Of a stretch of 64,000 bases of DNA, positions 42,053-50,600 are shown piece by piece. The stretch's first letter is position 1, and every line of letters begins with the position of its first letter. The notes under the pieces were generated by a model that searched no databases, was not told the DNA's origin, and saw nothing but the letters and a program-made list of their open reading frames with translations. The translations under genes and the position numbers were made by a program. Location of the stretch: contig NZ_CP108513.1 of NCBI RefSeq assembly GCF_035989285.1, forward strand, positions 6,820,001 to 6,884,000. The letters are read 5' to 3'. Source of the stretch: Streptomyces sp. NBC_01235. Its GTDB lineage: Bacteria > Actinomycetota > Actinomycetes > Streptomycetales > Streptomycetaceae.

Positions 42053-43759
42053 GTGAGGACAGCGACACTGGGGCCGGCGCAACGAGCCGAGTCACTGGCG
42101 GCCATGGCCGAGCGCGAACTGGACGTGCTGGTGGTGGGAGCGGGTGTGGTCGGCGCGGGCACCGCCCTGGACGCCGTGACGCGCGGCCTGTCCACGGGTC
42201 TGGTCGAGGCGCGCGACTGGGCGTCGGGCACGTCGAGCAGGTCCAGCAAGCTGGTCCACGGCGGCCTGCGCTACCTGGAGATGCTCGACTTCGCCCTCGT
42301 GCGGGAAGCGCTGAAGGAACGCGGGCTGCTGCTGGAGCGGCTCGCTCCGCATCTCGTGAAGCCGGTGCCCTTCCTGTATCCGCTCCAGCACAAGGGCTGG
42401 GAACGGCTGTACGCCGGTTCGGGCGTCGCGCTCTACGACGCGATGTCCATGGCCCGCGGGCACGGCCGGGGTCTGCCGACGCACCGCCACCTGAGCCGCC
42501 GTCACGCGCTGCGCGTCGCCCCCGCCTTGAAGAAGGACGCGCTGGTGGGAGCGTTGCAGTACTACGACGCCCAGATGGACGACGCCCGCTTCGTCGCGAC
42601 CCTCGTGCGCACGGCGGCGGCCTACGGGGCGAAGGCGGCCAACCGCGCGCGGGTGACGGGTTTCCTGCGCGAGGGCGAACGGGTCGTCGGCGCGCGTGTG
42701 CAGGACGTCGAGGCTGGCGGAGAGTACGAGATCCGCGCCCGGCAGATCGTCAACGCCACGGGCGTGTGGACCGATGACACGCAGGCCATGGTGGGGGAGC
42801 GGGGGCAGTTCCACGTCCGTGCCTCGAAGGGCATCCACCTCGTCGTGCCGAGGGACCGGATCAGCTCCTCCACCGGACTGATCCTGCGCACCGAGAAGTC
42901 CGTGCTGTTCGTCATCCCCTGGGGCCGGCACTGGATCATCGGCACCACCGACACCGACTGGGACCTCGACAAGGCGCACCCGGCCGCGTCCAGCGCCGAC
43001 ATCGACTACCTCCTCGAGCATGTGAACTCGGTGCTCGCGGTGCCGCTGACCCGGGACGACGTGGAGGGCGTGTACGCGGGCCTACGGCCGCTGCTGGCCG
43101 GTGAGTCCGACGCCACCAGCAAGCTGTCGCGGGAGCACACCGTCGCGCATCCGGTGCCGGGGCTGGTGGTCGTGGCGGGCGGCAAGTACACGACGTACCG
43201 GGTGATGGCGAAGGACGCGACCGACGAGGCGGTGCGCGCGCTCGACCAGCGGGTCGCCGACTGCGTCACGGAGGACGTGCCGCTGCTGGGCGCGGAGGGC
43301 TATCGGGCGCTGTGGAACGCGCGGGCGCGGACCGCCGCGCGGACGGGCCTGCACGTGGTGCGGGTGGAGCACCTGCTGAACCGTTTCGGGTCGATGGCGG
43401 AGGAGGTGCTGGAGCTCATCGCGGCGGACCCGTCGCTCGGCGAGCCGCTCCAGACCGCCGACGACTACCTGCGCGCCGAGATCGTCTACGCCGCCTCCCA
43501 CGAGGGAGCACGGCACCTGGACGACGTGCTGACGCGTCGCACGCGCATCTCCATCGAGACCTTCGACCGCGGCACGCGCAGTGCCCGCGAGGCCGCCGAA
43601 CTGATGGCACCGGTCCTCGGCTGGGACAAGGACCACATCGAGCGCGAGGTCCGGCACTACGAGAAGCGGGTGGAGGCCGAACGGGAGTCGCAACGCCAGC
43701 CCGACGACCTGACGGCGGACGCGGCCCGACTGGGCGCACCGGACATCGTGCCCCTCTGA
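42053..43759 (+). CDS. glpD: glycerol-3-phosphate dehydrogenase GlpD
   Basis: 568 residues from a GTG at 42053 with GGGAGG upstream. FAD-dependent, membrane-associated enzyme that oxidises glycerol-3-phosphate to dihydroxyacetone phosphate and feeds electrons to the quinone pool. The FAD motif VLVVGAGVVGAGTALDA is at about residues 25-41, followed by SSRSSKLVHGGLRYLE, the GVWTDD segment and the GGKYTTYRVMAKDA C-terminal motif. A DAO_C-type helical domain ends the protein. It is a single gene here, not with glpK or glpF. The stop is followed at once by a 16-bp tandem repeat. Confidence 0.95.
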   Translation: MRTATLGPAQRAESLAAMAERELDVLVVGAGVVGAGTALDAVTRGLSTGLVEARDWASGTSSRSSKLVHGGLRYLEMLDFALVREALKERGLLLERLAPHLVKPVPFLYPLQHKGWERLYAGSGVALYDAMSMARGHGRGLPTHRHLSRRHALRVAPALKKDALVGALQYYDAQMDDARFVATLVRTAAAYGAKAANRARVTGFLREGERVVGARVQDVEAGGEYEIRARQIVNATGVWTDDTQAMVGERGQFHVRASKGIHLVVPRDRISSSTGLILRTEKSVLFVIPWGRHWIIGTTDTDWDLDKAHPAASSADIDYLLEHVNSVLAVPLTRDDVEGVYAGLRPLLAGESDATSKLSREHTVAHPVPGLVVVAGGKYTTYRVMAKDATDEAVRALDQRVADCVTEDVPLLGAEGYRALWNARARTAARTGLHVVRVEHLLNRFGSMAEEVLELIAADPSLGEPLQTADDYLRAEIVYAASHEGARHLDDVLTRRTRISIETFDRGTRSAREAAELMAPVLGWDKDHIEREVRHYEKRVEAERESQRQPDDLTADAARLGAPDIVPL

Positions 43760-43933
43760 CCTGCCCCGACTTGGACCTGCCCCGACTCGGACCTTTTTCC
43801 GATTCGGGCCTGCTTCGACTTGGGCCTTCTCCGATTCGGGCCTGCTTCGACTTGGGCCTTCTCCGATTCGGGCCTGCTTCGACTTCGGCCTCCCCGAATC
43901 TGACCTGCCCCGACGCCGACCCGCCCCGACGCC
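43759..43933. repeat. degenerate 16-bp tandem repeat after glpD
   Basis: About eleven units of ~16 bases, of the type RCCTNCYYCGAYTYGG, run from the glpD stop onward: for example ACCTGCCCCGACTTGG (43759), GCCTGCTTCGACTTGG (43808, 43840) and GCCTTCTCCGATTCGG (43824, 43856). The centre is a 32-base higher-order repeat of alternating units. The outer units are more diverged. It is not in a coding frame on either strand that looks real. It may be a slippage-born minisatellite or a protein-binding array. Confidence 0.85.
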
Positions 43934-44022
43934 AGTCTTTTTCGACCGACTCCGGCTTTCGCGTTGCCGGTTCACTCGAACGAGTGTCGCGATCCGGGAT
44001 CTCCGTTCGGAACCGGGTCGTT

Positions 44023-45069
44023 CTACGGGGTGCGAGGGCAGAACTCGGCGGCGAGCAAGGCCGGTTCGAGGCCGGGATCTGCGATCGCCGTCGTGTTCAC
44101 CCGGAACGTGAGGACACGCCGACCGTCGACGGTGGCCGCGGTGCGCACGTAGCTGCCGGAGATCCGGCCGTTGTGCCCCCATACCGTGACGCCGCACGGG
44201 AGCTTCGCGGGGAACAGGCCCATGCCGTACAAGCCCTGCGCGGCACGGGTGTCGAGCATCTCGCGCAGCCAACGCGGGGGCAGCAGTTCGCCGCCGAGCA
44301 GCGCCGCGTAGAAGCGGTCCAGGTCGGCGAGCGTGGTCACCAGCTCGCCCGCGGCCCCGGACACCCGTGGGTCGAGTTCGGTGACGTCGGTCCCGTCCGT
44401 GTCGTAGGCGCGGCCGTGCGGGGAGGGCAGAGAGATGCGGGAGCCGGGAAAGGAGGTGCCCGTCAGACGCAGGGGAGCGATGATCCGCCGCTCGGCCTCC
44501 GTGGCGTACGAGCGACCGGTGACCTGCTCGACGATCAGGCCGAGCAGGACGTAGTTGGTGTTGGAGTAGGCGAAGCGGCCGAGGTCGGCCGGAGGGTGGG
44601 TGAGTGCGATACGGACGGCTTGAAGCGGAGCGACGGGCACGAGGCCCCCGGTGTCCCGGGTGAAGTCGTACAGGCCGCTGGTGTGGGTGAGCAGGGAACG
44701 AAGGGTCAGCGCGCGCCCGTCGTTGCCGGCCCCGCGCACCAGTCCCGGCAGGTGCGCCTCCACCGTGTCGGACAGCGACAGCCGATGTTCTGCGGCCAGT
44801 TGGAGCACGATGGTCGCAAGGAACGTCTTCGTGATGCTGCCGGCCCGGAAGTGCTCGGACCGGGAGATGCCCGGACCCGCCTCGGCGTAGCGGGTGGCGC
44901 TCCCCTCACGGGCCAGCAGGGCGGCGGCCGGCGCCTTGCCCCGGGTGAGGAGCAGCGGGAGGAAGGAGTCCGTCGGCGGCACGGGGGCGGCCTGCGAGCC
45001 GGTCGTGAGCAGACCGAGGAGCACCAGGGCCGCGGGTACGGCCAGGAGGCTCCGAAGCGGTGGCGTCAC
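44023..45069 (-). CDS. secreted serine hydrolase of the beta-lactamase / DD-peptidase class
   Basis: 348 residues. Signal peptide LLAVPAALVLLGLLTTGSQA. The S-x-x-K motif is SITK (S78, K81), Y-x-N is YSN (168-170), and a His-Asn-Gly near residue 290 takes the place of the KTG. This combination is typical of class-C-like D-alanyl-D-alanine carboxypeptidases and esterases (R61 type). It would act outside the cell on wall peptides or on an ester or amide. Substrate not predictable. It is convergent with glpD across the minisatellite. Confidence 0.88.
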   Translation of the reverse strand: MTPPLRSLLAVPAALVLLGLLTTGSQAAPVPPTDSFLPLLLTRGKAPAAALLAREGSATRYAEAGPGISRSEHFRAGSITKTFLATIVLQLAAEHRLSLSDTVEAHLPGLVRGAGNDGRALTLRSLLTHTSGLYDFTRDTGGLVPVAPLQAVRIALTHPPADLGRFAYSNTNYVLLGLIVEQVTGRSYATEAERRIIAPLRLTGTSFPGSRISLPSPHGRAYDTDGTDVTELDPRVSGAAGELVTTLADLDRFYAALLGGELLPPRWLREMLDTRAAQGLYGMGLFPAKLPCGVTVWGHNGRISGSYVRTAATVDGRRVLTFRVNTTAIADPGLEPALLAAEFCPRTP

Positions 45070-45354
45070 GGATCCTCCGTCCTGTTTCCCTCTTCGTTCT
45101 TCCTGCTGTCCTTCTTCCTTGCGCGCCCATCATCCAGTGCCCGGTCACGCCCGCTTCACCCGGGCCCCGACCCTCGATCGGGGCCCGTCCGCGCTCCCTG
45201 GCCGGAGCGTGCTGCACCTTCTGGCCGGAATGCTCCACTCCTGGGGGGTCGTCAGGGCGCGGTCGGGATGCGATGAGGGGCACCCTGGGCGTCGGGCACT
45301 TGTCGGGTGAGGGACAATGGAAGCTCTGTCAGGGCGGGTTGCATGAGGGGACGC

Positions 45355-47511
45355 ATGTCGGAGGCGGAGCGGGCGGGGTCATCCCGTCAGGACAAGAGCG
45401 CACGTCTCCTCGCCGGGCGGTACCGGCTGGGAGACGTACTCGGCCGCGGCGGCATGGGGACGGTGTGGCGCGCCGAGGACGAGACCCTCGGACGCACGGT
45501 CGCCGTCAAGGAGCTGCGGTTCCCGGGGAACATCGACGAGGACGAGAAGCGGCGGCTGATCACGCGGACGTTGCGCGAGGCCAAGGCCATCGCGCGGATC
45601 CGCAACAACAGCGCGGTGACGGTCTTCGACGTCGTCGAGGAGGACGACCGTCCGTGGATCGTCATGGAGCTCGTCGAGGGCAAGTCGCTCGCCGAGGTCA
45701 TCCGTGAGGACGGCGTGCTGGAGCCGAAGCGTGCGGCCGAGGTCGGGCTGGCGATCCTCGACGTGCTGCGGTCGGCGCACCGCGAGGGCATTCTGCACCG
45801 TGACGTGAAGCCGTCGAACGTGCTGATCGCCGAGGACGGCCGGGTCGTGCTCACCGACTTCGGCATCGCCCAGGTCGAGGGTGACCCGTCGATCACCTCC
45901 ACCGGCATGCTCGTCGGCGCCCCCTCCTACATCTCCCCGGAGCGGGCTCGCGGCCACAAGCCGGGACCGGCGGCCGACCTGTGGTCGCTCGGCGGTCTGC
46001 TGTACGCGTCGGTCGAGGGCTCGCCCCCGTACGACAAGGGTTCCGCGATCGCGACGCTCACCGCGGTGATGACCGAGCAGTTGGGGGAGCCGAAGAACGC
46101 GGGTCCGCTGAAGGACGTCATCTACGGGCTGCTCACCAAGGATCCCGCGCGCCGACTCGACGACGCCGGGGCGCGGACGATGCTCAACGCGGTACTCCAC
46201 GCACCCGAGCCGCGTCATGCCGAGCCGGCGGACGCGACGAAGGTCGTGCCGCTGCCGGCCCAGCCGGACGCCCCGGGAGGCAAGGGGAGTTCGGCGGGCG
46301 CGGAGGCGGGCGAGAAGCTGCGCGGGGCGTTCCGGTCCGTGCGGAAGGCCGCCGTCGCGGCGGGGGCGGCGACCTCGGCGGCCGCGTCCCGCGCCAAGTC
46401 GGCGAACGGGCCGGGTGCTTCCGGTTCCGTGAGTGCGGGCGAGGCGCCGAAGGGTGGGGCGGCACGGGGGACCGGGGCCACGGCCACCGGTTCCGCCGCC
46501 GCGCCGTCTGCCGCCGCCCCGTCCGCAGCCGCGCCTGCTGCATCGACGACGAAGGCCACGGCGGCATCGAACTCGACGTCGGCACCGACGTCGGCGTCCA
46601 GGCCGGCGTCCGGAGCGGCATCTGCGTCGGCGTCCGTTCCTGCGGCACGTTCCGGTTCCGGGTCGGGTTCCGCTTCCGGTTTCGGTGCGGGGGGTAACGG
46701 CGGGAACGATGGCCGGAGTTCGGGATGGCCCGTGATGACGCCGCCGGACCTGCCGCCGCGGCCCGTGCCCAGGGCGCCGCTGACCGACGTGGTGCCGAAG
46801 CGGACGCTGGTGATCATCGCCGTGGTCGTGGTGCTCGCGGTGCTCGGTACCGTGCTGGCCCTCACGCTCGGCGGTGACGACGACACTGCGGGCGGCTCGA
46901 CGAGCGGCGGTTCCCGCACGGTGGCCGGCGGGAGCGCGAGTGCCGACACCAAGGAGGACTCGGGCAGCGGGACCGGTACGGACGGGTCGTCGGCGCAGGC
47001 CGGCAGCTCGTCCGGTGTCACGCCGAGCAACACCGCCACGGCCGGGGGCGCCGGGTCCGGCGTCACCGCCACCGAGGAGAGCAAGGCGGCGACGCACAAG
47101 GGCGGTCAGGGGTACTCGATCGGGCTGCCCACGGGGTGGAAGTACAAGTCCTCCGACTCCGCCGGGGACCGTTTCACCGGCCCCGACGGGCAGACGCTGC
47201 TCGTCGCCTGGACGACCACGCCCAAGGACGATCCGGTCGCCGACTGGAAGAACCAGGAGCGCTACATGACGCGCTCCGAGTACAAGAGGGTCCGAATACA
47301 GAAGATGAACTACCGGAGCTGGAACACGGCCGACTGGGAGTTCACCTACACGGAGGGCGGGACGGCGTACCGCACGATCGACCGCGGGTTCGTCGTGAGC
47401 GACAGTCAGGGGTACGCGCTGATGTACACGGCGAAGGCCGCCGCGTGGGGCACCGACCTGCGGACGACCACCTGGGCGACGCTGGCGGACACCTTCACGC
47501 CGAAGAAGTAG
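45355..47511 (+). CDS. receptor Ser/Thr protein kinase 1 of the cluster
   Basis: 718 residues from the ATG at 45355; a GTG at 45307 and an ATG at 45343 are in frame. Kinase domain ~20-285: GRGGMGTVW loop, Lys52 in VAVKEL, HRDVKPSNV (D150), DFGIA (168-172), SPERARG. It is a Hanks-type kinase and should be active. A very long Ala/Ser/Thr/Gly/Pro-rich linker (~residues 290-480) follows, with SAAAPSAAAPAAS-like repeats. One helix (TLVIIAVVVVLAVLGTVLAL, ~484-506) leads to an external Gly/Ser spacer and a C-terminal domain starting YSIGLPTGWKY and ending LADTFTPKK. There are no PASTA repeats. First of six related genes. Confidence 0.93.
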   Translation: MSEAERAGSSRQDKSARLLAGRYRLGDVLGRGGMGTVWRAEDETLGRTVAVKELRFPGNIDEDEKRRLITRTLREAKAIARIRNNSAVTVFDVVEEDDRPWIVMELVEGKSLAEVIREDGVLEPKRAAEVGLAILDVLRSAHREGILHRDVKPSNVLIAEDGRVVLTDFGIAQVEGDPSITSTGMLVGAPSYISPERARGHKPGPAADLWSLGGLLYASVEGSPPYDKGSAIATLTAVMTEQLGEPKNAGPLKDVIYGLLTKDPARRLDDAGARTMLNAVLHAPEPRHAEPADATKVVPLPAQPDAPGGKGSSAGAEAGEKLRGAFRSVRKAAVAAGAATSAAASRAKSANGPGASGSVSAGEAPKGGAARGTGATATGSAAAPSAAAPSAAAPAASTTKATAASNSTSAPTSASRPASGAASASASVPAARSGSGSGSASGFGAGGNGGNDGRSSGWPVMTPPDLPPRPVPRAPLTDVVPKRTLVIIAVVVVLAVLGTVLALTLGGDDDTAGGSTSGGSRTVAGGSASADTKEDSGSGTGTDGSSAQAGSSSGVTPSNTATAGGAGSGVTATEESKAATHKGGQGYSIGLPTGWKYKSSDSAGDRFTGPDGQTLLVAWTTTPKDDPVADWKNQERYMTRSEYKRVRIQKMNYRSWNTADWEFTYTEGGTAYRTIDRGFVVSDSQGYALMYTAKAAAWGTDLRTTTWATLADTFTPKK

Positions 47512-47687
47512 CGGCCGTCGGGCAACCGTGTTGGGGGCGTGAGATCTCGCATCCCCACTTTGCGGGTTGCCTCCGGCACGTATCGTGAGTGCTTGCGGAC
47601 CGTACGCATCCAGCAATGCGCCGGATAGGGCTGTAACGGCACGCAAGGCGAACGGAATTGACCGACCGGGCGGCCGGGGGAGGCAAC

Positions 47688-50462
47688 GTGGACGACTATG
47701 CGGGTCGGGTACTCGTCGACCGCTACCGCCTGCCGCTGCCGCCCTCCGACGAGTACGAACTCACCGAGACCCGGGCCTTCGACACCTACAGCGGGCAGGA
47801 AGTCCTGGTCCGCCAGGTGCCGTTGCCGGAGGTCGTCGAGGCGGAGGTGCTCGACGCGGAGGGGCTGCCCGAGGGGTTCACGGCCCGTGAGCGCGGGACA
47901 CGGCGACCGGGGACACGGGGCCTGGGCGCGAGTGCCGGCGTGGGCGCGGGTGCCGGGACACGACGGCCCGCCGACCCCGTCGTACGGCGTGCGATGGAGG
48001 CGGCCCAGGCCGCGGCGAGCATTCCCGACCATCCGCGGCTGGACCAGGTCTTCGACGTGTTCGCCGAGGGCGGTTCGCTGTGGATAGTGAGTGAACTGGT
48101 GGCCGCCCGGCCGCTCGCGGCACTGCTCGCAGAGAAGCCGCTGACGCCGTACCGGGCGGCGGAGGTCGCCTCCGACGTGCTCATGGCGCTGCGGGTACTG
48201 CACGCACATGGCTGGGTGCACCGGAACATCACCGCGCGCACCGTCCTCGTCTGCGACGACGGGCGGGTCATGCTGACCGGCCTCGCGGTCGGCGCGGCGG
48301 AAGAGGCGCTGTGCGGGTACGACCCGGTACCGGCGGACGAGGGCGCCTCCGGCGGGAGCGGGAGCGGCAGTGGGAGTGGGAGTGGTGGGGCCGGTGGGGG
48401 CGGTGGGCCTCGGGCTTCTGCGGTGGCGCTCCAGCCCGGTGGGTCCGGTGGGCGCGGTGCCTCCGGTGGCCCTGGTGCGTTCGGCGGCTCCGGTGGGTTC
48501 GGTGGTCCCGGTGACGCGCGAGGTGGGTTGGGTGGTGCCGGTGCGCCCAGGGGTGTCGATGGGCCTGGTGGGCCTGGCGGTGTAGGTGGTGCTGGTGGTG
48601 CCGTTGGTGCCGGGCACTCTGGGTCTGCCGCGCCCTCTGGGGCTGGCGGGTTTGGTGGTGCTGCCGGGGGTGGCTCCGGGGTCGGTGGGGTCGGTGCCGG
48701 GGCGGTGGATCCCGAGGCCGCTCGGCGGGCTGCCATCGAGGCGCGGGGGTCCGGTGCGTTGCCGGTGCCGGCGGGGGAGCCGTCCGGTGGGGGCGGGGCG
48801 GTGGCCCGCAGGGCGCCGACGGAGACCGGCGGAGACATCCGTGCCGCGCGGGCCGGGGCGATCGCCGCGTACCGGGCGGGAGCGCGGGCGGCGGCCCGGG
48901 TGCAGGAGGCCCAGGAGGCGCAACAGAACGGGCGCGCGGCCCTCCCCGGCTCCCGGACCCCGGTGGACGGCGACACCGGGACGGGACACGGCGGTCCTCC
49001 CGGCCAGACGGCCGACCCCTACGGCGTCCGGGGCGCCCCCGTGCCCGGCTCCTCGCCGCACGCCTCGCTCCCGCCCGTGCAGGAGCCGTCGGGTGAGGTG
49101 CGGGCCGGGACCCGTTGGGACGAGCTCCTGGCCCAGGCGCCCGGAAGTGTTCCCCCGCCCGGAAGCGTTCCCCGGCGTGGGCCGACCACCGCGCTGGCCG
49201 CCGAACGGGCGCGGCAGGCGCGGATGGCCGTGGTCGGGCCGGTCACCGAGCGGTGGGCGCCCGAGCAGGCCGGACCGGTGCACGAGAACTGGCAGCTGGC
49301 CGCGCCGATCGGTCCCGCGACCGACCTGTGGGCGCTCGGCGCGCTGCTCTTCCGGGCCGTACAGGGGCACGCGCCGTACCCGGAGGAGTCGACGGCCGAG
49401 CTGGTGCAGCTGGTGTGTGCCGAGCCGCCCGCCTTCGCCGAGGAGTGCGGACCGCTCAGGCCGGTCGTGGAGTCGCTGCTGCGCCAGGACCCCACCGAGC
49501 GCCTCGACTTCGAGGAGCTGCGGGGCTGGCTGCGCTCGCTGGTCCGCTCCGCGCCGGAGCCGGAGGCGGGCACGTACGTCGTCGCAGCGCCGCCCACCGA
49601 TCCGCGCCGGCTGCCGATCGTCCGCCGCAAGGGCGAGCTGGTGCGCAGGCGGCGCGCCGGGCTGCCCGCGACGCACGGGCGGCACAAGCGGGGCCGGCCG
49701 GACGCGGGCCACTCACCGCGCAGCCTGGGCCGCACGTTGCTGCTGCTGATCCTGCTGGTGCTGGCCGCGGCGATCGCGTACGCCGTGCTGTTCATGCCCA
49801 AGGCCGGCGAGGACGGGGCGGCCGGTGCGGACGGCTCCCAGCGGACCGGGGCCACCGGAACGACGGCCGGCCAGGCGCCCGACGCGAGCAGCGAGCCCCG
49901 GCCCGACCAGACCTCGCCGGGCGCCGGTGCCTCCGCGTCCTCGGGGGCGGAAGCCACCCAGACGCAGACCGGTGGCGCGGGCGGTACCGGCGGCACCGGC
50001 TCGAACGTCGCCGACGGGTTCACGGTCCGCAAGGACCAGGCCGGTTTCCAGGTCGCCGTGGCCAACGGCTGGGACCGCACGCCGAAGAACGGGCGCGGTC
50101 AGGTCGTCTACGCGCACGGGGACTTCGAGCTGATCGTCGTACCGGGACGCGACAGCGCGTCGTCGAACGGCAGTGACCCGATGGTCTACCAGCGGGAGAA
50201 GGAGAGCGAGCTCCAGCCGTACCGCGCCTCCAGCTGGGCGACGGCCTCCGGGCTGCGCACGACGACGGTGGGCGCGCGGACCATGGCCGAGGGGCAGTTC
50301 ACCTGGACCGACAGTGACGGGCGCGCGCTGTACGTGCGCAACCTCGCGGTGCTCATCTCAGGGCGGTACCACATCGTGCAGGTCAGAGGCCCCGAGGCGG
50401 AACGGGACGAGGTCACGCGGCTGTACGAGCAGGCGGCGGCTACTTACCAGTACACCGGCTGA
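47688..50462 (+). CDS. pseudokinase membrane protein of the cluster
   Basis: 924 residues from a GTG at 47688 (GGGGGAGG upstream). The N-terminal region is kinase-like in overall pattern (RVLVDRYRLPL, LWIVSELVAARPLAALL, ASDVLMALRVLHAHGWVHRN), but the key residues are gone: no glycine-rich loop, no VAVK Lys, HRD is HRN and DFG is LTG. A long Gly/Pro/Ala/Val-rich insertion (~residues 225-355) divides it. The C-lobe segment ATDLWALGALLFRAVQGHAPY remains. One helix (TLLLLILLVLAAAIAYAVLF, ~683-703) leads to an external domain of the same type as its neighbours (FQVAVANGWDRTPK ... RYHIVQVRGP). Probably a scaffold or regulator of the flanking kinases. Confidence 0.9.
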   Translation: MDDYAGRVLVDRYRLPLPPSDEYELTETRAFDTYSGQEVLVRQVPLPEVVEAEVLDAEGLPEGFTARERGTRRPGTRGLGASAGVGAGAGTRRPADPVVRRAMEAAQAAASIPDHPRLDQVFDVFAEGGSLWIVSELVAARPLAALLAEKPLTPYRAAEVASDVLMALRVLHAHGWVHRNITARTVLVCDDGRVMLTGLAVGAAEEALCGYDPVPADEGASGGSGSGSGSGSGGAGGGGGPRASAVALQPGGSGGRGASGGPGAFGGSGGFGGPGDARGGLGGAGAPRGVDGPGGPGGVGGAGGAVGAGHSGSAAPSGAGGFGGAAGGGSGVGGVGAGAVDPEAARRAAIEARGSGALPVPAGEPSGGGGAVARRAPTETGGDIRAARAGAIAAYRAGARAAARVQEAQEAQQNGRAALPGSRTPVDGDTGTGHGGPPGQTADPYGVRGAPVPGSSPHASLPPVQEPSGEVRAGTRWDELLAQAPGSVPPPGSVPRRGPTTALAAERARQARMAVVGPVTERWAPEQAGPVHENWQLAAPIGPATDLWALGALLFRAVQGHAPYPEESTAELVQLVCAEPPAFAEECGPLRPVVESLLRQDPTERLDFEELRGWLRSLVRSAPEPEAGTYVVAAPPTDPRRLPIVRRKGELVRRRRAGLPATHGRHKRGRPDAGHSPRSLGRTLLLLILLVLAAAIAYAVLFMPKAGEDGAAGADGSQRTGATGTTAGQAPDASSEPRPDQTSPGAGASASSGAEATQTQTGGAGGTGGTGSNVADGFTVRKDQAGFQVAVANGWDRTPKNGRGQVVYAHGDFELIVVPGRDSASSNGSDPMVYQREKESELQPYRASSWATASGLRTTTVGARTMAEGQFTWTDSDGRALYVRNLAVLISGRYHIVQVRGPEAERDEVTRLYEQAAATYQYTG

Positions 50463-50600
50463 GCAGCACCGGGTCCGCTCCGGTTGCCTCATGGCCGTGG
50501 AAGCGACAACCGTCACAGTGGTGTCTCCTTGGTACCCCGCTGGTTCCACGGAGGCGGCATGGTCTTTACGCTGACCCTGTCAAGAGCATTGCGGGGCAAC

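Noticed and set aside
43082..44272. Minus-strand gene across the 16-bp repeat and the end of glpD
   Set aside because: The frame is open only because of GC bias and the repeat period; translation gives Arg/Glu/Gly repeats and covers glpD in antisense.
48311..48800. Gly/Val-rich frames within the pseudokinase gene
   Set aside because: These are alternate frames of the Gly-rich insertion of the real gene, with no start signal of their own.
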